From CAYNST01 sp964434105 (lineage in GTDB: Bacteria > Pseudomonadota > Gammaproteobacteria > Pseudomonadales > Cellvibrionaceae), in the NCBI GenBank assembly GCA_964434105.1, contig CAYSTJ010000001.1, positions 1-64,000 of the forward strand: a stretch of 64,000 nucleotides of DNA. The letters are read 5' to 3'. The notes under the pieces were generated by a model. The model searched no databases. It was not told the origin of the DNA and saw only the letters and a program-made list of their open reading frames with translations. Of this stretch, positions 45,297 through 53,433 are shown one piece after another. Position numbers and translations under genes: made by a program. Positions within the stretch are counted from its first letter, which is position 1. Each line of letters starts with the position of its first letter.

Positions 45297-46406
45297 TCAG
45301 TGCATTTCGGTCAGGTAATGTTCTCCCAGTTTGAGTTCCACCCCGGGCGGCGTACGCACGACTATCAGACCGGACGGAATATCGCCCTGGATGCGGGGGC
45401 CGTCGTATATAAATTCCAGTTGCAGCGCCTGCTCCGCCTCACCACTTAACCCGAACGCTTCCGCCGCAAGAACGGTCTGGTACCGGGTGTCGCCGACCGA
45501 CGCATCAGGCGGTGCATCGGCAACCGATCTGTTGCAGGTCATGCCCAGAACAGAAATGTCGACGGTACTGTCGCCGCCGCCCGGCGTTACGGGCAGTGTG
45601 AGCGTGTACTGCTGGCCGGGCGTCAGGCCCTTCTCCGCAGGCGGCAGATACAGTTCATAGCGGGTGCTGTCAGCGCTGTCGTCCGGGCCTGGCGCCCATT
45701 CCGTCGGGCCTGCGTAACAGTGGCTGCTGATATCCGTTGTGCCGGTGGCCGTGTCCACAATCGTCAGGTCGTCCACCAGAAAAGGGGTGCCCGGCCCCAT
45801 GCCGACCAGCACCACCGCATTCATATTTTGCTCGGCGATGGCCGGACCGTCATACACAAAGGTGTGCGTCAGGCGTTGATAATCCGCGCCGGTAACCGCT
45901 GTTTCCATCGCGGCCAGGCTGACAAGTTCCCGGTTAAGCATCCCGGGCGGGTTTTCGACACAATGGCCCGTCAGCACGGACAGGCTGGCCACGGAAGATT
46001 CGAAATGCGTGGGTCTGACGCCCAGAGAGACGGTATATTCCCGACCCGGTACCAGGCCTTCACTATTGCCGAGCCGTGGATCCCAAAGATTGCTCACCAA
46101 CAGACCGTGGTCCACATACCCCCAGCCGTCAGTTGGCGGGTCGAGCAAATCCACCAGTGAAACCTGGCCTTCGGAATCGCAGCCGGCAAAAACAATAATG
46201 TCAGTTGGCGGGTCAATAATGTCTGCCGGTATGTCGCTACCGTCAGGCAGGGTTTTGTTATTGCCCGGCGGTACGGCGACTCCGGCGTTCACCGTGCCGT
46301 CGTCGCTGTCCGGGCGTGACGCCTGCTGTTCGCCACCGCAGGCCGACAATAGCAGGGCGCCAGAGATGATGCACACGTGAAATGAGCGCTCAGCAAACTT
46401 GATCAT
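45297..46406 (-). CDS. Lipoprotein with two copies of one domain, unknown function
   Basis: A 369-residue secreted lipoprotein (lipobox LLLSAC, C23). After an acidic linker come two related units of about 140 residues. Each opens with a cysteine, then has LVPGREYTVSLGV / LTPGQQYTLTLPV, then SVLTGHC / SVLGMTC, and closes with HTFVYDGPAIAEQNMNAVVLVG / LEFIYDGPRIQGDIPSGLIVVR. The pattern suggests a beta-sandwich with a disulfide in each copy. I do not recognise the family. It stands alone, convergent with the YihY gene; an envelope or surface role is inferred only from the lipobox. Confidence 0.8.
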   Translation of the reverse strand: MIKFAERSFHVCIISGALLLSACGGEQQASRPDSDDGTVNAGVAVPPGNNKTLPDGSDIPADIIDPPTDIIVFAGCDSEGQVSLVDLLDPPTDGWGYVDHGLLVSNLWDPRLGNSEGLVPGREYTVSLGVRPTHFESSVASLSVLTGHCVENPPGMLNRELVSLAAMETAVTGADYQRLTHTFVYDGPAIAEQNMNAVVLVGMGPGTPFLVDDLTIVDTATGTTDISSHCYAGPTEWAPGPDDSADSTRYELYLPPAEKGLTPGQQYTLTLPVTPGGGDSTVDISVLGMTCNRSVADAPPDASVGDTRYQTVLAAEAFGLSGEAEQALQLEFIYDGPRIQGDIPSGLIVVRTPPGVELKLGEHYLTEMH

Positions 46407-46634
46407 GCAGTGTTCCTGTCTGGGGTACCCGAAATGAAGGATTGGGATTGTAAAGCAAGCGATAAAACTTTCTGTGGTGCAGGTCGCCCTTCCTTCCGAA
46501 CCGTTTCTGATTTATTCCGGTAAATGCCCGGGTCAGGATATACACTTACTCACAGGCGCAGCCCGCAGGGACTTGCGAGCGTGTTATTTATTCCAGGATT
46601 GGGGGAGACGAACAAACTTAACCGGAGAAAGACT

Positions 46635-46823
46635 ATGCGACATGCCCGGCGATGGGTTATTTTTACAGCCGTGATGGCCGTTGCGGCCTGTTCATCCGAA
46701 AAGTCCGACGGGCCGCAGGGCGTCATTTCCGCGGCACAACAACAGGCCCTGGATAAAGCGACCGAGGTGGACGATCTGACAGGCAGGCGGCAGGAGGATA
46801 TGCGCGAGCAGCTTGGGGACTGA
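46635..46823 (+). CDS. Small 62-residue lipoprotein
   Basis: Begins MRHARRWVIFTAVMAVAACS, a compact signal peptide with C19 as the lipidated residue, followed by a short charged, probably helical tail ending DMREQLGD. GGAG lies eight bases before the ATG, and the codon use fits its neighbours. Function unknown; small lipoproteins of this form are easily missed in annotation. Confidence 0.7.
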   Translation: MRHARRWVIFTAVMAVAACSSEKSDGPQGVISAAQQQALDKATEVDDLTGRRQEDMREQLGD

Positions 46824-46933
46824 GCGTCGACCCGGCAGTCATCTCATAGACCGGGTATAACCGAACGGCAGCTTAGCCCAGGCCTCCGGGCGGGCTGCCA
46901 CCCGGCAATTGACGTCAATCGATACGGGGACAA

Positions 46934-47010
46934 GACACTGTTCAGCGTCTGTCGTCACTGTACAAATCTGGATACAATCTGAACCGTTGCAACACGAACT
47001 GCTCAGTTAC
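46934..47010. repeat. Diverged relative of the MITE left end
   Basis: ACACTGTTCAGCGTCTGTCG (from 46935) and a second CACTGTACA 20 bases further repeat the design of the MITE left end at 36419. About 60 bases on, CTCAGTTAC could be a worn right end, just before the stop of the GST gene. No target duplication is recognisable. Confidence 0.4.
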
Positions 47011-47012
47011 CA

Positions 47013-47699
47013 TTACGCTTTGGCACGGAAGTCCTGCAGGCATTGCCCGGCATGGCGCACCTCGGCTTCGTGGCTGTCATCGCGCCAGGTTTCCTGGAGG
47101 CCGGCCTCATACCATGCCTGCATGGCGGGGAGTGCAAGCATGCGGGCCTGATATTGTCGGGCATTTTCGGACAGCGGCAAACCATAGGTTTGCACCCGGA
47201 ACACCACCGGTGCAAAGAACGCGTCTACGGCGGAAAAGTCGTGGCCAGCGAGAAATGGGCCACCGAAACGTTCAAGTCCTTCATTCCACAAAAAGTCTAT
47301 GCGCGCCACGTCGCGTTTCAGCTCACCGGTGAAATTGTATAGCTTGATCCGCACGCCGCAGTTCATGGTGCAGACATTACGCAATGCGCTGAAGTCGGCA
47401 TGCATTTCTGCGGAAGCGCAACGGGCCCAGCTGCGGGCGTGCGTATCCGCCGGCCATACGCCGGGAAACTTCTCCGCCAGATATTCGATAATGGCCAGCG
47501 ACTCCCACACCAGGTTATCGCCGTCCTTCAGGCAGGGGACCTTGGCTGTTGGCGAAAAACTGTCAAAGCCGCTGTGATGCCCATTCGACCGAAATTCGTA
47601 CAGCTTTTCTGTAAACGTGATATTCAGGTGGCGCATCAGCACCCAGGGGCGCAACGACCAGGAGGAATAATTTTTATTGGTGATGTACAGTTCAAGCAT
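47013..47699 (-). CDS. Glutathione S-transferase family protein
   Basis: A 228-residue cytoplasmic protein. The N-terminal thioredoxin-like domain shows MLELYITNKNYSSWSLRPWVLMRHL, with the serine/tyrosine segment used for glutathione, then VPCLKDGDNLVWESLAIIEYLAEKFP, the conserved cis-proline and ES pair. The C-terminal domain is helical, with FLAGHDFSAVDAFFAPVVFR. It matches the YfcF/maleylacetoacetate isomerase-like groups; the substrate cannot be told. Monocistronic. Confidence 0.88.
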   Translation of the reverse strand: MLELYITNKNYSSWSLRPWVLMRHLNITFTEKLYEFRSNGHHSGFDSFSPTAKVPCLKDGDNLVWESLAIIEYLAEKFPGVWPADTHARSWARCASAEMHADFSALRNVCTMNCGVRIKLYNFTGELKRDVARIDFLWNEGLERFGGPFLAGHDFSAVDAFFAPVVFRVQTYGLPLSENARQYQARMLALPAMQAWYEAGLQETWRDDSHEAEVRHAGQCLQDFRAKA

Positions 47700-47784
47700 G
47701 CATCGAAATCCTTCAAAATTGGCAGGGTCGAATTTAGGCGACGACAGTTTACGCGACCAGATGATTGTGACTGATTCGGGTCAA

Positions 47785-48474
47785 TCAATCGCCGGTCGGC
47801 GAAATCCTGAATTCCCGCACCTGGTCATGTTTGCTCCAGAGGTCCGCCAGCCGTGATACATTGCGCAGGTCGCGTGTCTGAAGAATCATGCGGTATTCAA
47901 ACAGATTGTCGTCATTAATGCGATAGCTCAGATTGGAAATGCTGAATCCGTGTTCTTTCAGTCGGGCAATCAGGTCCACTTCTTCAATCGCATCGCCCCG
48001 ACGAAAGCTCAGGTGATGATGAACGTAGGAGTAATGCGGAATTCTGTTTTCAATAATCCGGAAGAGCGACAATATACCCAGCGTCATCACCACCGAGACC
48101 GCGGCGGCGAAAAACAGGCCGACACCGACCAGAACGCCGATGGCGGCTGTAATCCAGATAGAGGCGGCAGTGGTCAGGCCTCGCACGCTCAGTCCTTCCT
48201 TGAAAATCACACCGGCGCCGAGAAAGCCAATACCGGTCATTATGCCCTGCGCCATCCGAGTGGGGTCCATCCGCACCGTATCCAGCGCGCGATCGGGCAG
48301 CCATAACGCCTGATAGAAAGTGACCATCATCAACAGGCTTGAGGCGAGGCATACCAGCGTGTGCGTCCGAAAGCCCGCCGGCCGGCCATGGTAGCTACGC
48401 TCCAGGCCGATCAGCCCGCCGGCAACCAACGCACCAAAAAGGTGGGTCAGGATTTCGATATACTGTGAAGCCAT
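47785..48474 (-). CDS. MgtC/SapB family membrane protein
   Basis: A 229-residue inner-membrane protein. The first 130 residues hold four to five helices with GGLIGLERSYHGRPAGFRTHTLVCLAS and GIGFLGAGVIFKEGLSVRGLTTAASIWITAAIGV, the MgtC signature. The C-terminal 85 residues are a soluble ACT-like domain (EVDLIARLKEHGFSISNLSYRI). MgtC proteins affect magnesium and phosphate balance and the F-type ATPase in pathogens; in free-living species the role is unclear. The start at 48474 is chosen because homologues begin near MASQYIEILTHL; the open frame extends 29 codons further. Confidence 0.87.
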   Translation of the reverse strand: MASQYIEILTHLFGALVAGGLIGLERSYHGRPAGFRTHTLVCLASSLLMMVTFYQALWLPDRALDTVRMDPTRMAQGIMTGIGFLGAGVIFKEGLSVRGLTTAASIWITAAIGVLVGVGLFFAAAVSVVMTLGILSLFRIIENRIPHYSYVHHHLSFRRGDAIEEVDLIARLKEHGFSISNLSYRINDDNLFEYRMILQTRDLRNVSRLADLWSKHDQVREFRISPTGD

Positions 48475-48727
48475 ACCCGTGTCGCCTGTACTTTTGAATG
48501 ACCAGCGTCCGGTGAGCCTGAAGCGCTTCCCGGCAATGGTGCCAAAAACACAGCAGGCCATGACGGCCGCCTGTTCTGCAAGTGTAGATTGTGTCGGGCC
48601 ATTTATCTTCCGGCCGATATGTTCCGTTCGCGAAGCCGATGTTATGTTGTCAAATCAATAGCGGCCCGGCTAGCATCGAACCCGGTGTTTGCGACAGTCC
48701 CGCTCAATATGAAGAGAGAGATTAACG

Positions 48728-49168
48728 ATGAAGCATTCCTGTATGCAAGCCGCCGTTGATGAAGCTGTTCTGGGTTTTTCCGAAGGAGGAATTCCGATCG
48801 GCTCCGTACTTGTGCATCAGGGCAAAATCATAGGCCGCGGTCATAACCGACGATTGCAGCGCGGCAGCGTCGTGTTGCACGGCGAAATGGATGCCCTGGA
48901 AAACGCCGGTCGATTGCCCGCATCCGTTTATCGGCAGTCAGTCCTGTACACCACGCTGTCCCCCTGCAGCATGTGTGCCGGTGCGATTTTGTTGTACGGC
49001 ATTCCCGAAATCGTTATCGGTGAAAACCGGACATTTATGGGTGAGGAAGATCTTCTGCGCGCACGGGGGGTAAAGATCACCCTGCTGCAGGATCCAGCCT
49101 GTATCGAATTGATGCAACGTTTTATTCAGGCGAACCCGGCCGAATGGAATGAAGATATTGGTAAGTAA
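48728..49168 (+). CDS. Cytosine/nucleoside deaminase, zinc-dependent
   Basis: A 146-residue member of the CDA-like deaminase superfamily. The zinc site is complete: H51 and E53 in HGEMDALENAGR, C80 and C83 in SPCSMC. The HGE-ALENAGR wording resembles yeast cytosine deaminase (Fcy1) rather than tRNA adenosine deaminase TadA, so conversion of cytosine to uracil is the best guess; guanine or other bases are possible. Its GAGAG site precedes the ATG. Monocistronic. Confidence 0.87.
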   Translation: MKHSCMQAAVDEAVLGFSEGGIPIGSVLVHQGKIIGRGHNRRLQRGSVVLHGEMDALENAGRLPASVYRQSVLYTTLSPCSMCAGAILLYGIPEIVIGENRTFMGEEDLLRARGVKITLLQDPACIELMQRFIQANPAEWNEDIGK

Positions 49169-49602
49169 GTTGCGATTTGTCTATCAGGCGCTGTCTGGAT
49201 TTTCGCCGTACTTCTGAGTTAATTCAACCGGCCCGGGATGGTCGTCGGGGTGCCATTCAGGCCGGAATGGCAAGTGACCGGCGACCTGAATGCCAAATGC
49301 CATTCTACCAAATGCCAAAAATAATCCGTCACAAAATACAGATTTGTCGCAATCCTGCCAGTTGTGACAGGTTCATATTTTTTCATCCGGTGGTTTAATG
49401 CGCTCAACCGGGATCGAGAGCAGTAGCCATCCGGTCAGGGTAAAAAGGATCGTGGAGTTTTCCGGATGATACGTATGGATAAAACTGTTGCTGGATTGTA
49501 AAAGACAGTTTTTGGAAATTGTTTGCCTGACACTGAAAGGCGAAACATTAAAGGCGATGTACATAGTCATAAAAATTAACCTTATCCTGTTTGGAGAAAA
49601 CA
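49169..49602. other. Intergenic region upstream of the double-glycine peptide genes
   Basis: About 430 bases, AT-richer than its surroundings, without a recognised gene. A small inverted repeat GCCATTC / GAATGGC lies at 49252-49271, and AAATGCCA is repeated near 49295-49315. A TTGCCT element about 80 bases before the first peptide gene could be part of its promoter, but the -10 match is poor. Confidence 0.4.
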
Positions 49603-49719
49603 ATGAATACAATTAATCAATACGAACTGAATAGCGAAGAACTTGATGACGTAAGTGGCGGTGGGCTAATTCCGATGGCTTTTCTTGCTGGCGTCGCCTT
49701 CGCATACTGGGTTGCCTGA
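49603..49719 (+). CDS. Double-glycine leader peptide, bacteriocin-like (first of pair)
   Basis: A 38-residue peptide with the leader MNTINQYELNSEELDDVSGG (20 residues) ending in Gly-Gly and a hydrophobic core of 18 residues, GLIPMAFLAGVAFAYWVA. Leaders of this type (ELxxxELDxVxGG) are cut by C39-peptidase ABC transporters during export. A GGAG site lies eight bases before the ATG. The second gene, 66 bases downstream, has a leader aligned residue for residue, so the two are probably processed by one transporter. No transporter or immunity gene is seen beside them. Bacteriocin function is an inference. Confidence 0.75.
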   Translation: MNTINQYELNSEELDDVSGGGLIPMAFLAGVAFAYWVA

Positions 49720-49785
49720 TTGCTAAATCCAGCACTTTACACCCTGAAGTAAATTTAATTGACACTATTTTTCGGAGAAACTGAC

Positions 49786-49953
49786 ATGAGCATTGAAACA
49801 GCGTACGAACTAAACCAGGCAGAACTGGATCAGGTAGCAGGCGGCATTCTTCCTGCCATCGGTGTAGGCGTTGCAATAGTGGGCGTAACCATCGCTGCCT
49901 TTAATACCGGTATGAGCGTTGGCAGTAAACTGGCGGCCAAATACAAGAAGTAA
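49786..49953 (+). CDS. Double-glycine leader peptide, bacteriocin-like (second of pair)
   Basis: A 55-residue peptide. Its leader MSIETAYELNQAELDQVAGG is again 20 residues and ends in Gly-Gly. The 35-residue core is hydrophobic and glycine-rich in its first two thirds (ILPAIGVGVAIVGVTIAAF), has a GxxxG motif (GMSVG), and ends with a basic tail (AAKYKK), the usual plan of membrane-active class II bacteriocins and microcins. The GGAG site lies close before the ATG at 49786; an earlier in-frame start would only add nine residues before the leader. Confidence 0.78.
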   Translation: MSIETAYELNQAELDQVAGGILPAIGVGVAIVGVTIAAFNTGMSVGSKLAAKYKK

Positions 49954-49965
49954 CGCACAGTGGCT

Positions 49966-49997
49966 CCCCATCCGGAGCAGCCTGCTCCCGGATGGGG
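49966..49997 (+). terminator. Strong hairpin after the peptide genes
   Basis: CCCCATCCGGAGCAG pairs with CTGCTCCCGGATGGGG, a 15-bp stem with one bulged base and a very tight loop, 13 bases after the second peptide stop codon. A poly-U tract is lacking; only AAAG follows. Probably ends or protects the peptide transcript. Confidence 0.65.
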
Positions 49998-50137
49998 AAA
50001 GCCGAAGCGAGTCAGTCCAGCAACAAAATGATGCTGGCGATTAGTGGCGCGTGATTTAAAAGTAGTAGCGCGTGATTTTAAAAGCGTTTTGCGGCACAAT
50101 TCGTGTTTTCCCTCACTGCACATTGACAGGACTTACC

Positions 50138-51781
50138 ATGGCATTACACGAACGCGCCGGCCAACCGGTACAAGATTGTGATCTGGTCAATATCCCCCGT
50201 TTAATCAGCGAATACTACACCCGCGAACCAGAGGGTGATTCCCCCGTCAGTTTTGGTACTTCGGGCCACCGTGGCTCGTCTTTGCTCGGCACCTTTACGC
50301 AAACGCATATTGCAGCGATCTGCCAGGCGCTGGCCGAGTATCGCCAGCAACAGGGCATTACCGGTCCCATGTATGTTGGCATCGATACCCATGGGCTGTC
50401 TGAAAGCGCGTTTATCACGGCGATTGAAGTGCTGACCGCCAACGAGGTGCAGCTCATTGTGCAGGCGGGTCGTGGTTACACGCCGACGCCGGTGATCAGC
50501 CACGCGATCCTTGGATATAACGCCGGCCGTACCAGTGGCCGGGCAGACGGGATCGTAATTACGCCGTCGCATAATCCGCCGCAGGATGGCGGATTCAAAT
50601 ACAACCCACCCAATGGCGGTCCGGCCGATTCGGATGTCACCGATCTGATTCAGGCGCGCGCCAACAGCATTATTGCGTCACAGTCTGCCGCGGTCAGGCG
50701 CCAGTCGTTCAAGCAGGCCTGGAACAGTGGGCTGGTGCAGGAACAGGATTTGGTCAGGCCGTATGTGGATGATCTCAGTCAGGTGATCGACATGCAGGCG
50801 ATAGCCGCCGCCGGGATTCACATTGGTGTGGACCCACTCGGTGGCAGCGGCCTCGCCTACTGGGACGTAATCGCCGATACCTATGGTGTCAATATTGAAA
50901 TGGTCAACCGCAAGGTTGATCCGACATTCAGCTTTATGACCCTCGACAAGGACGGCAAGATTCGCATGGACTGCTCATCGCCCTGTGCCATGGCCGGCCT
51001 GATCGGGCTTAAGGACCGGTTTGATGTCGCCATTGGCAACGACCCTGACTACGACCGGCACGGCATTGTCACACGCTCTGCCGGTTTGATGAACCCCAAC
51101 CATTATCTGGCCGTCGCTATTCAGTATCTGTTTGCCCATCGTCCGGAATGGTCGCCTGAATTGATCATTGGCAAAACGCTGGTTTCGTCGAGCATGATTG
51201 ACCGGGTCGCCGGCGCGCTGAACCGTACGCTGGCCGAAGTGCCGGTGGGTTTTAAGTGGTTTGTTGACGGCCTGTATGAAGGACGCTATGGGTTTGGCGG
51301 CGAAGAAAGTGCCGGCGCTTCGTTTCTGCGACGTAATGGTCAGGTCTGGACCACCGACAAGGACGGCATTATTCTGGGGCTGCTGGCGGCAGAAATTACG
51401 GCGGTGACCGGTAAGGATCCGGCCGAACATTATCAGGCGTTGACGGATCAGTTCGGCGCGCCGGTCTATACCCGCATCGATGCACCAGCAACACACCAGC
51501 AGAAGAATGTGTTGAAAAAGCTGTCTTCCGACAGCGTGACCGCCTCGACGCTGGCAGGCGATGCCATTACCCAAAAGCTGACCCACGCCCCGGGCAATGG
51601 CGCGGGTATCGGTGGTCTCAAGGTAACCACCGAGCAGGGCTGGTTCGCTGCACGACCCTCCGGCACGGAAGAAATCTACAAAATCTACGCGGAGAGCTTC
51701 CAGGGCCAGGCGCATCTCGATGCCATTGTCGAAGAAGCGCAGGCCATTGTTGGTGCAACGTTTAAAGCCGCTGGTGCATAG
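50138..51781 (+). CDS. pgm: Phosphoglucomutase, alpha-D-glucose specific
   Basis: A 547-residue enzyme that interconverts glucose 1-phosphate and glucose 6-phosphate in the cytoplasm. It follows E. coli Pgm (546 residues) from the start: MALHERAGQPVQDCDLVNIP, then VSFGTSGHRGS. The phosphoserine is S144 in TPSHNPPQDGG, the metal loop is GNDPDYDRHGIV, the sugar-binding loop GGEESAGASF, and the phosphate loop RPSGTEEIYKIYAE. The ATG at 50138 has AGGA before it; the frame extends 22 codons upstream. It stands convergent to the nicotinamide phosphoribosyltransferase gene. Confidence 0.95.
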   Translation: MALHERAGQPVQDCDLVNIPRLISEYYTREPEGDSPVSFGTSGHRGSSLLGTFTQTHIAAICQALAEYRQQQGITGPMYVGIDTHGLSESAFITAIEVLTANEVQLIVQAGRGYTPTPVISHAILGYNAGRTSGRADGIVITPSHNPPQDGGFKYNPPNGGPADSDVTDLIQARANSIIASQSAAVRRQSFKQAWNSGLVQEQDLVRPYVDDLSQVIDMQAIAAAGIHIGVDPLGGSGLAYWDVIADTYGVNIEMVNRKVDPTFSFMTLDKDGKIRMDCSSPCAMAGLIGLKDRFDVAIGNDPDYDRHGIVTRSAGLMNPNHYLAVAIQYLFAHRPEWSPELIIGKTLVSSSMIDRVAGALNRTLAEVPVGFKWFVDGLYEGRYGFGGEESAGASFLRRNGQVWTTDKDGIILGLLAAEITAVTGKDPAEHYQALTDQFGAPVYTRIDAPATHQQKNVLKKLSSDSVTASTLAGDAITQKLTHAPGNGAGIGGLKVTTEQGWFAARPSGTEEIYKIYAESFQGQAHLDAIVEEAQAIVGATFKAAGA

Positions 51782-51787
51782 CGGCCA

Positions 51788-53251
51788 TTACTGTGCGCAT
51801 GGATCGGCAATCGGCTGTCGGTCCATGCGCTGTCTGTCCTTACACGGCATGGGGTGATTTAAAACCGGATTCCGCGCCTCGGCCGTTCTGGCGACCCGTG
51901 CCCGGATATCGTCGAACTGCCACTGCCGGGTCAGTCGTCCATTGCGAAACACAGTCACCAGTTCATTCAGCGCAGTTTCGCTGCGACGAACCGTGCGGTA
52001 GCCGGCGGCATCCCGGACCAGCGCCAGACGACCGCGTTTGGAACGTTTTCCGGGGTCGGTGATCGGGTCCTTGTAAACATCCTGCCATTGGCCGTTCGTG
52101 CAGACTGCAGAGGCCTTCATCGCAAACTTCTGGGTATCGCGATCCAGCTTTTGCTGTAATTCCCCGCCCATACCGAAAGCAATATTGTCAGCACTCTGGC
52201 CGCGAACCGCCATGGCGGCCAGTATCGCTTCGATAGAACGGGCATTGACGCCGTCGCCCTGAATTACCCGCACGCAGTCCGGCAGTACCCGATAACCTTT
52301 GCTGTTGATATGACAACCAAATTTTGCCATTAATCGTTCGATAACCTCTGGCACAATCGCCACTGGCTCGCCGGAGTCGGGGCGTACAACCAGTGTGCCG
52401 CCGTTGCTTTCCACCTGCGCTTTCAGCTCACCGCCCCACAAATTGTCAATGGCATGCCAGATATCGTAGGAATCGCTTACGACGGCGACTATGCGACCCG
52501 GTCCGCCAAACTGGTCGAGCATATTGGCATAGGCAGCCGCTTCCCCGGCGCGACCCCAGCTGGTGATGGTGCTGTGCTCCGCGGCGGGGATGGAAAAACC
52601 CGCCATCGATGCACCGTAGCTGTGGCGAGCCGCACGAATGGCCGCCAGGGTATCACTGCCACGAAAACTGACCAGATGGGCCATGCCCGCCAGGGCGGTA
52701 CTTTCATCGGAAGTGGCACCGCGGGCGCCGAAGTCATGCAGCTTGAAGGGCAGGCCTGACAGGTCGTCCGCCGTTTCACGTAACGCCCGTTCAATAATCG
52801 TGCGGCAGTGCCAGGAAACCGTGGCCACTGTTGTGGGGTACCAGACCGCCCGCAGCAGGGCGGTTTCGACATAACTGGTGACCCAGGCACAGGCAGGGTC
52901 CGTGTTGACCACCTGAACCAGCACATTGCCGGTCGGCACCACTGCGCCCTCCGGTACCGCTTCAATCTCGACTGGCAGATAGCCCGCGTGGGCGGTCAGT
53001 ATGTACTCCCAGCCGCTGCGATTAAACGGTACACCGTGGTGTGCACAGATCTCCGCAGCCTCTTCAATGTCATCCTGCGAAATCGGCCGGGTCAGGTAAG
53101 TTTTCAGAAACGCCTGCAAACCAAAAAAGACCGTTTCAGAATAGGTACCACCGCGGGATTCAATGTAGCTGGATACGTATTCGGTATTGGCAGGGTATTG
53201 CGCGAAATGGGAAGTTTTGTAGGAATCGGTATTGAGAATAAAGTTATGCAT
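51788..53251 (-). CDS. nadV: Nicotinamide phosphoribosyltransferase
   Basis: A 487-residue enzyme that makes nicotinamide mononucleotide from nicotinamide and phosphoribosyl pyrophosphate. It starts MHNFILNTDSYKTSHFAQYP and has KLHDFGARGATSDESTALAG, HSTITSWG, VVSDSYDIWHA and LVVRPDSGEP, all typical of the NAMPT/NadV branch and not of PncB. A full AGGAGG site precedes the ATG. Upstream lies a palindrome shared with the NadM/NrtR promoter. With NadM-Nudix it forms a two-step route from nicotinamide to NAD. Confidence 0.95.
   Translation of the reverse strand: MHNFILNTDSYKTSHFAQYPANTEYVSSYIESRGGTYSETVFFGLQAFLKTYLTRPISQDDIEEAAEICAHHGVPFNRSGWEYILTAHAGYLPVEIEAVPEGAVVPTGNVLVQVVNTDPACAWVTSYVETALLRAVWYPTTVATVSWHCRTIIERALRETADDLSGLPFKLHDFGARGATSDESTALAGMAHLVSFRGSDTLAAIRAARHSYGASMAGFSIPAAEHSTITSWGRAGEAAAYANMLDQFGGPGRIVAVVSDSYDIWHAIDNLWGGELKAQVESNGGTLVVRPDSGEPVAIVPEVIERLMAKFGCHINSKGYRVLPDCVRVIQGDGVNARSIEAILAAMAVRGQSADNIAFGMGGELQQKLDRDTQKFAMKASAVCTNGQWQDVYKDPITDPGKRSKRGRLALVRDAAGYRTVRRSETALNELVTVFRNGRLTRQWQFDDIRARVARTAEARNPVLNHPMPCKDRQRMDRQPIADPCAQ
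51795..51830. terminator. Inverted repeat between pgm and nadV ends
   Basis: GCGCATGGA and TCCATGCGC form a 9-bp stem with an 18-base loop, overlapping the last codons of nadV and lying 14 bases after the pgm stop. No U run is seen. A possible shared terminator. Confidence 0.4.
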
Positions 53252-53356
53252 GACGGAGATCCTCCTGTCGGTTTGTTCGGTGCCGGTCTATCCAGCACGT
53301 TCTGATGCAGCGTCAGCTGCGCGACGGTTGGCATCCCCTTCCGTCGATAAAGCAAT

Positions 53357-53373
53357 AGTGGCATAGAGCCACT
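53357..53373. promoter_or_regulatory. Candidate NrtR operator upstream of nadV
   Basis: The 17-base sequence AGTGGCATAGAGCCACT is a perfect palindrome apart from its five central bases. It matches the site between nadM and nrtR at 13 of 17 positions. It lies about 105 bases before the nadV start and overlaps the region following a TTGACC element on the nadV strand, so a bound repressor would block the promoter. Confidence 0.6.
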
Positions 53374-53433
53374 TAATTGGTCAAGGTTTTTTTCGCGGGT
53401 CGAATTGATGGCGAAACAACCGGTCGGTCGTGT

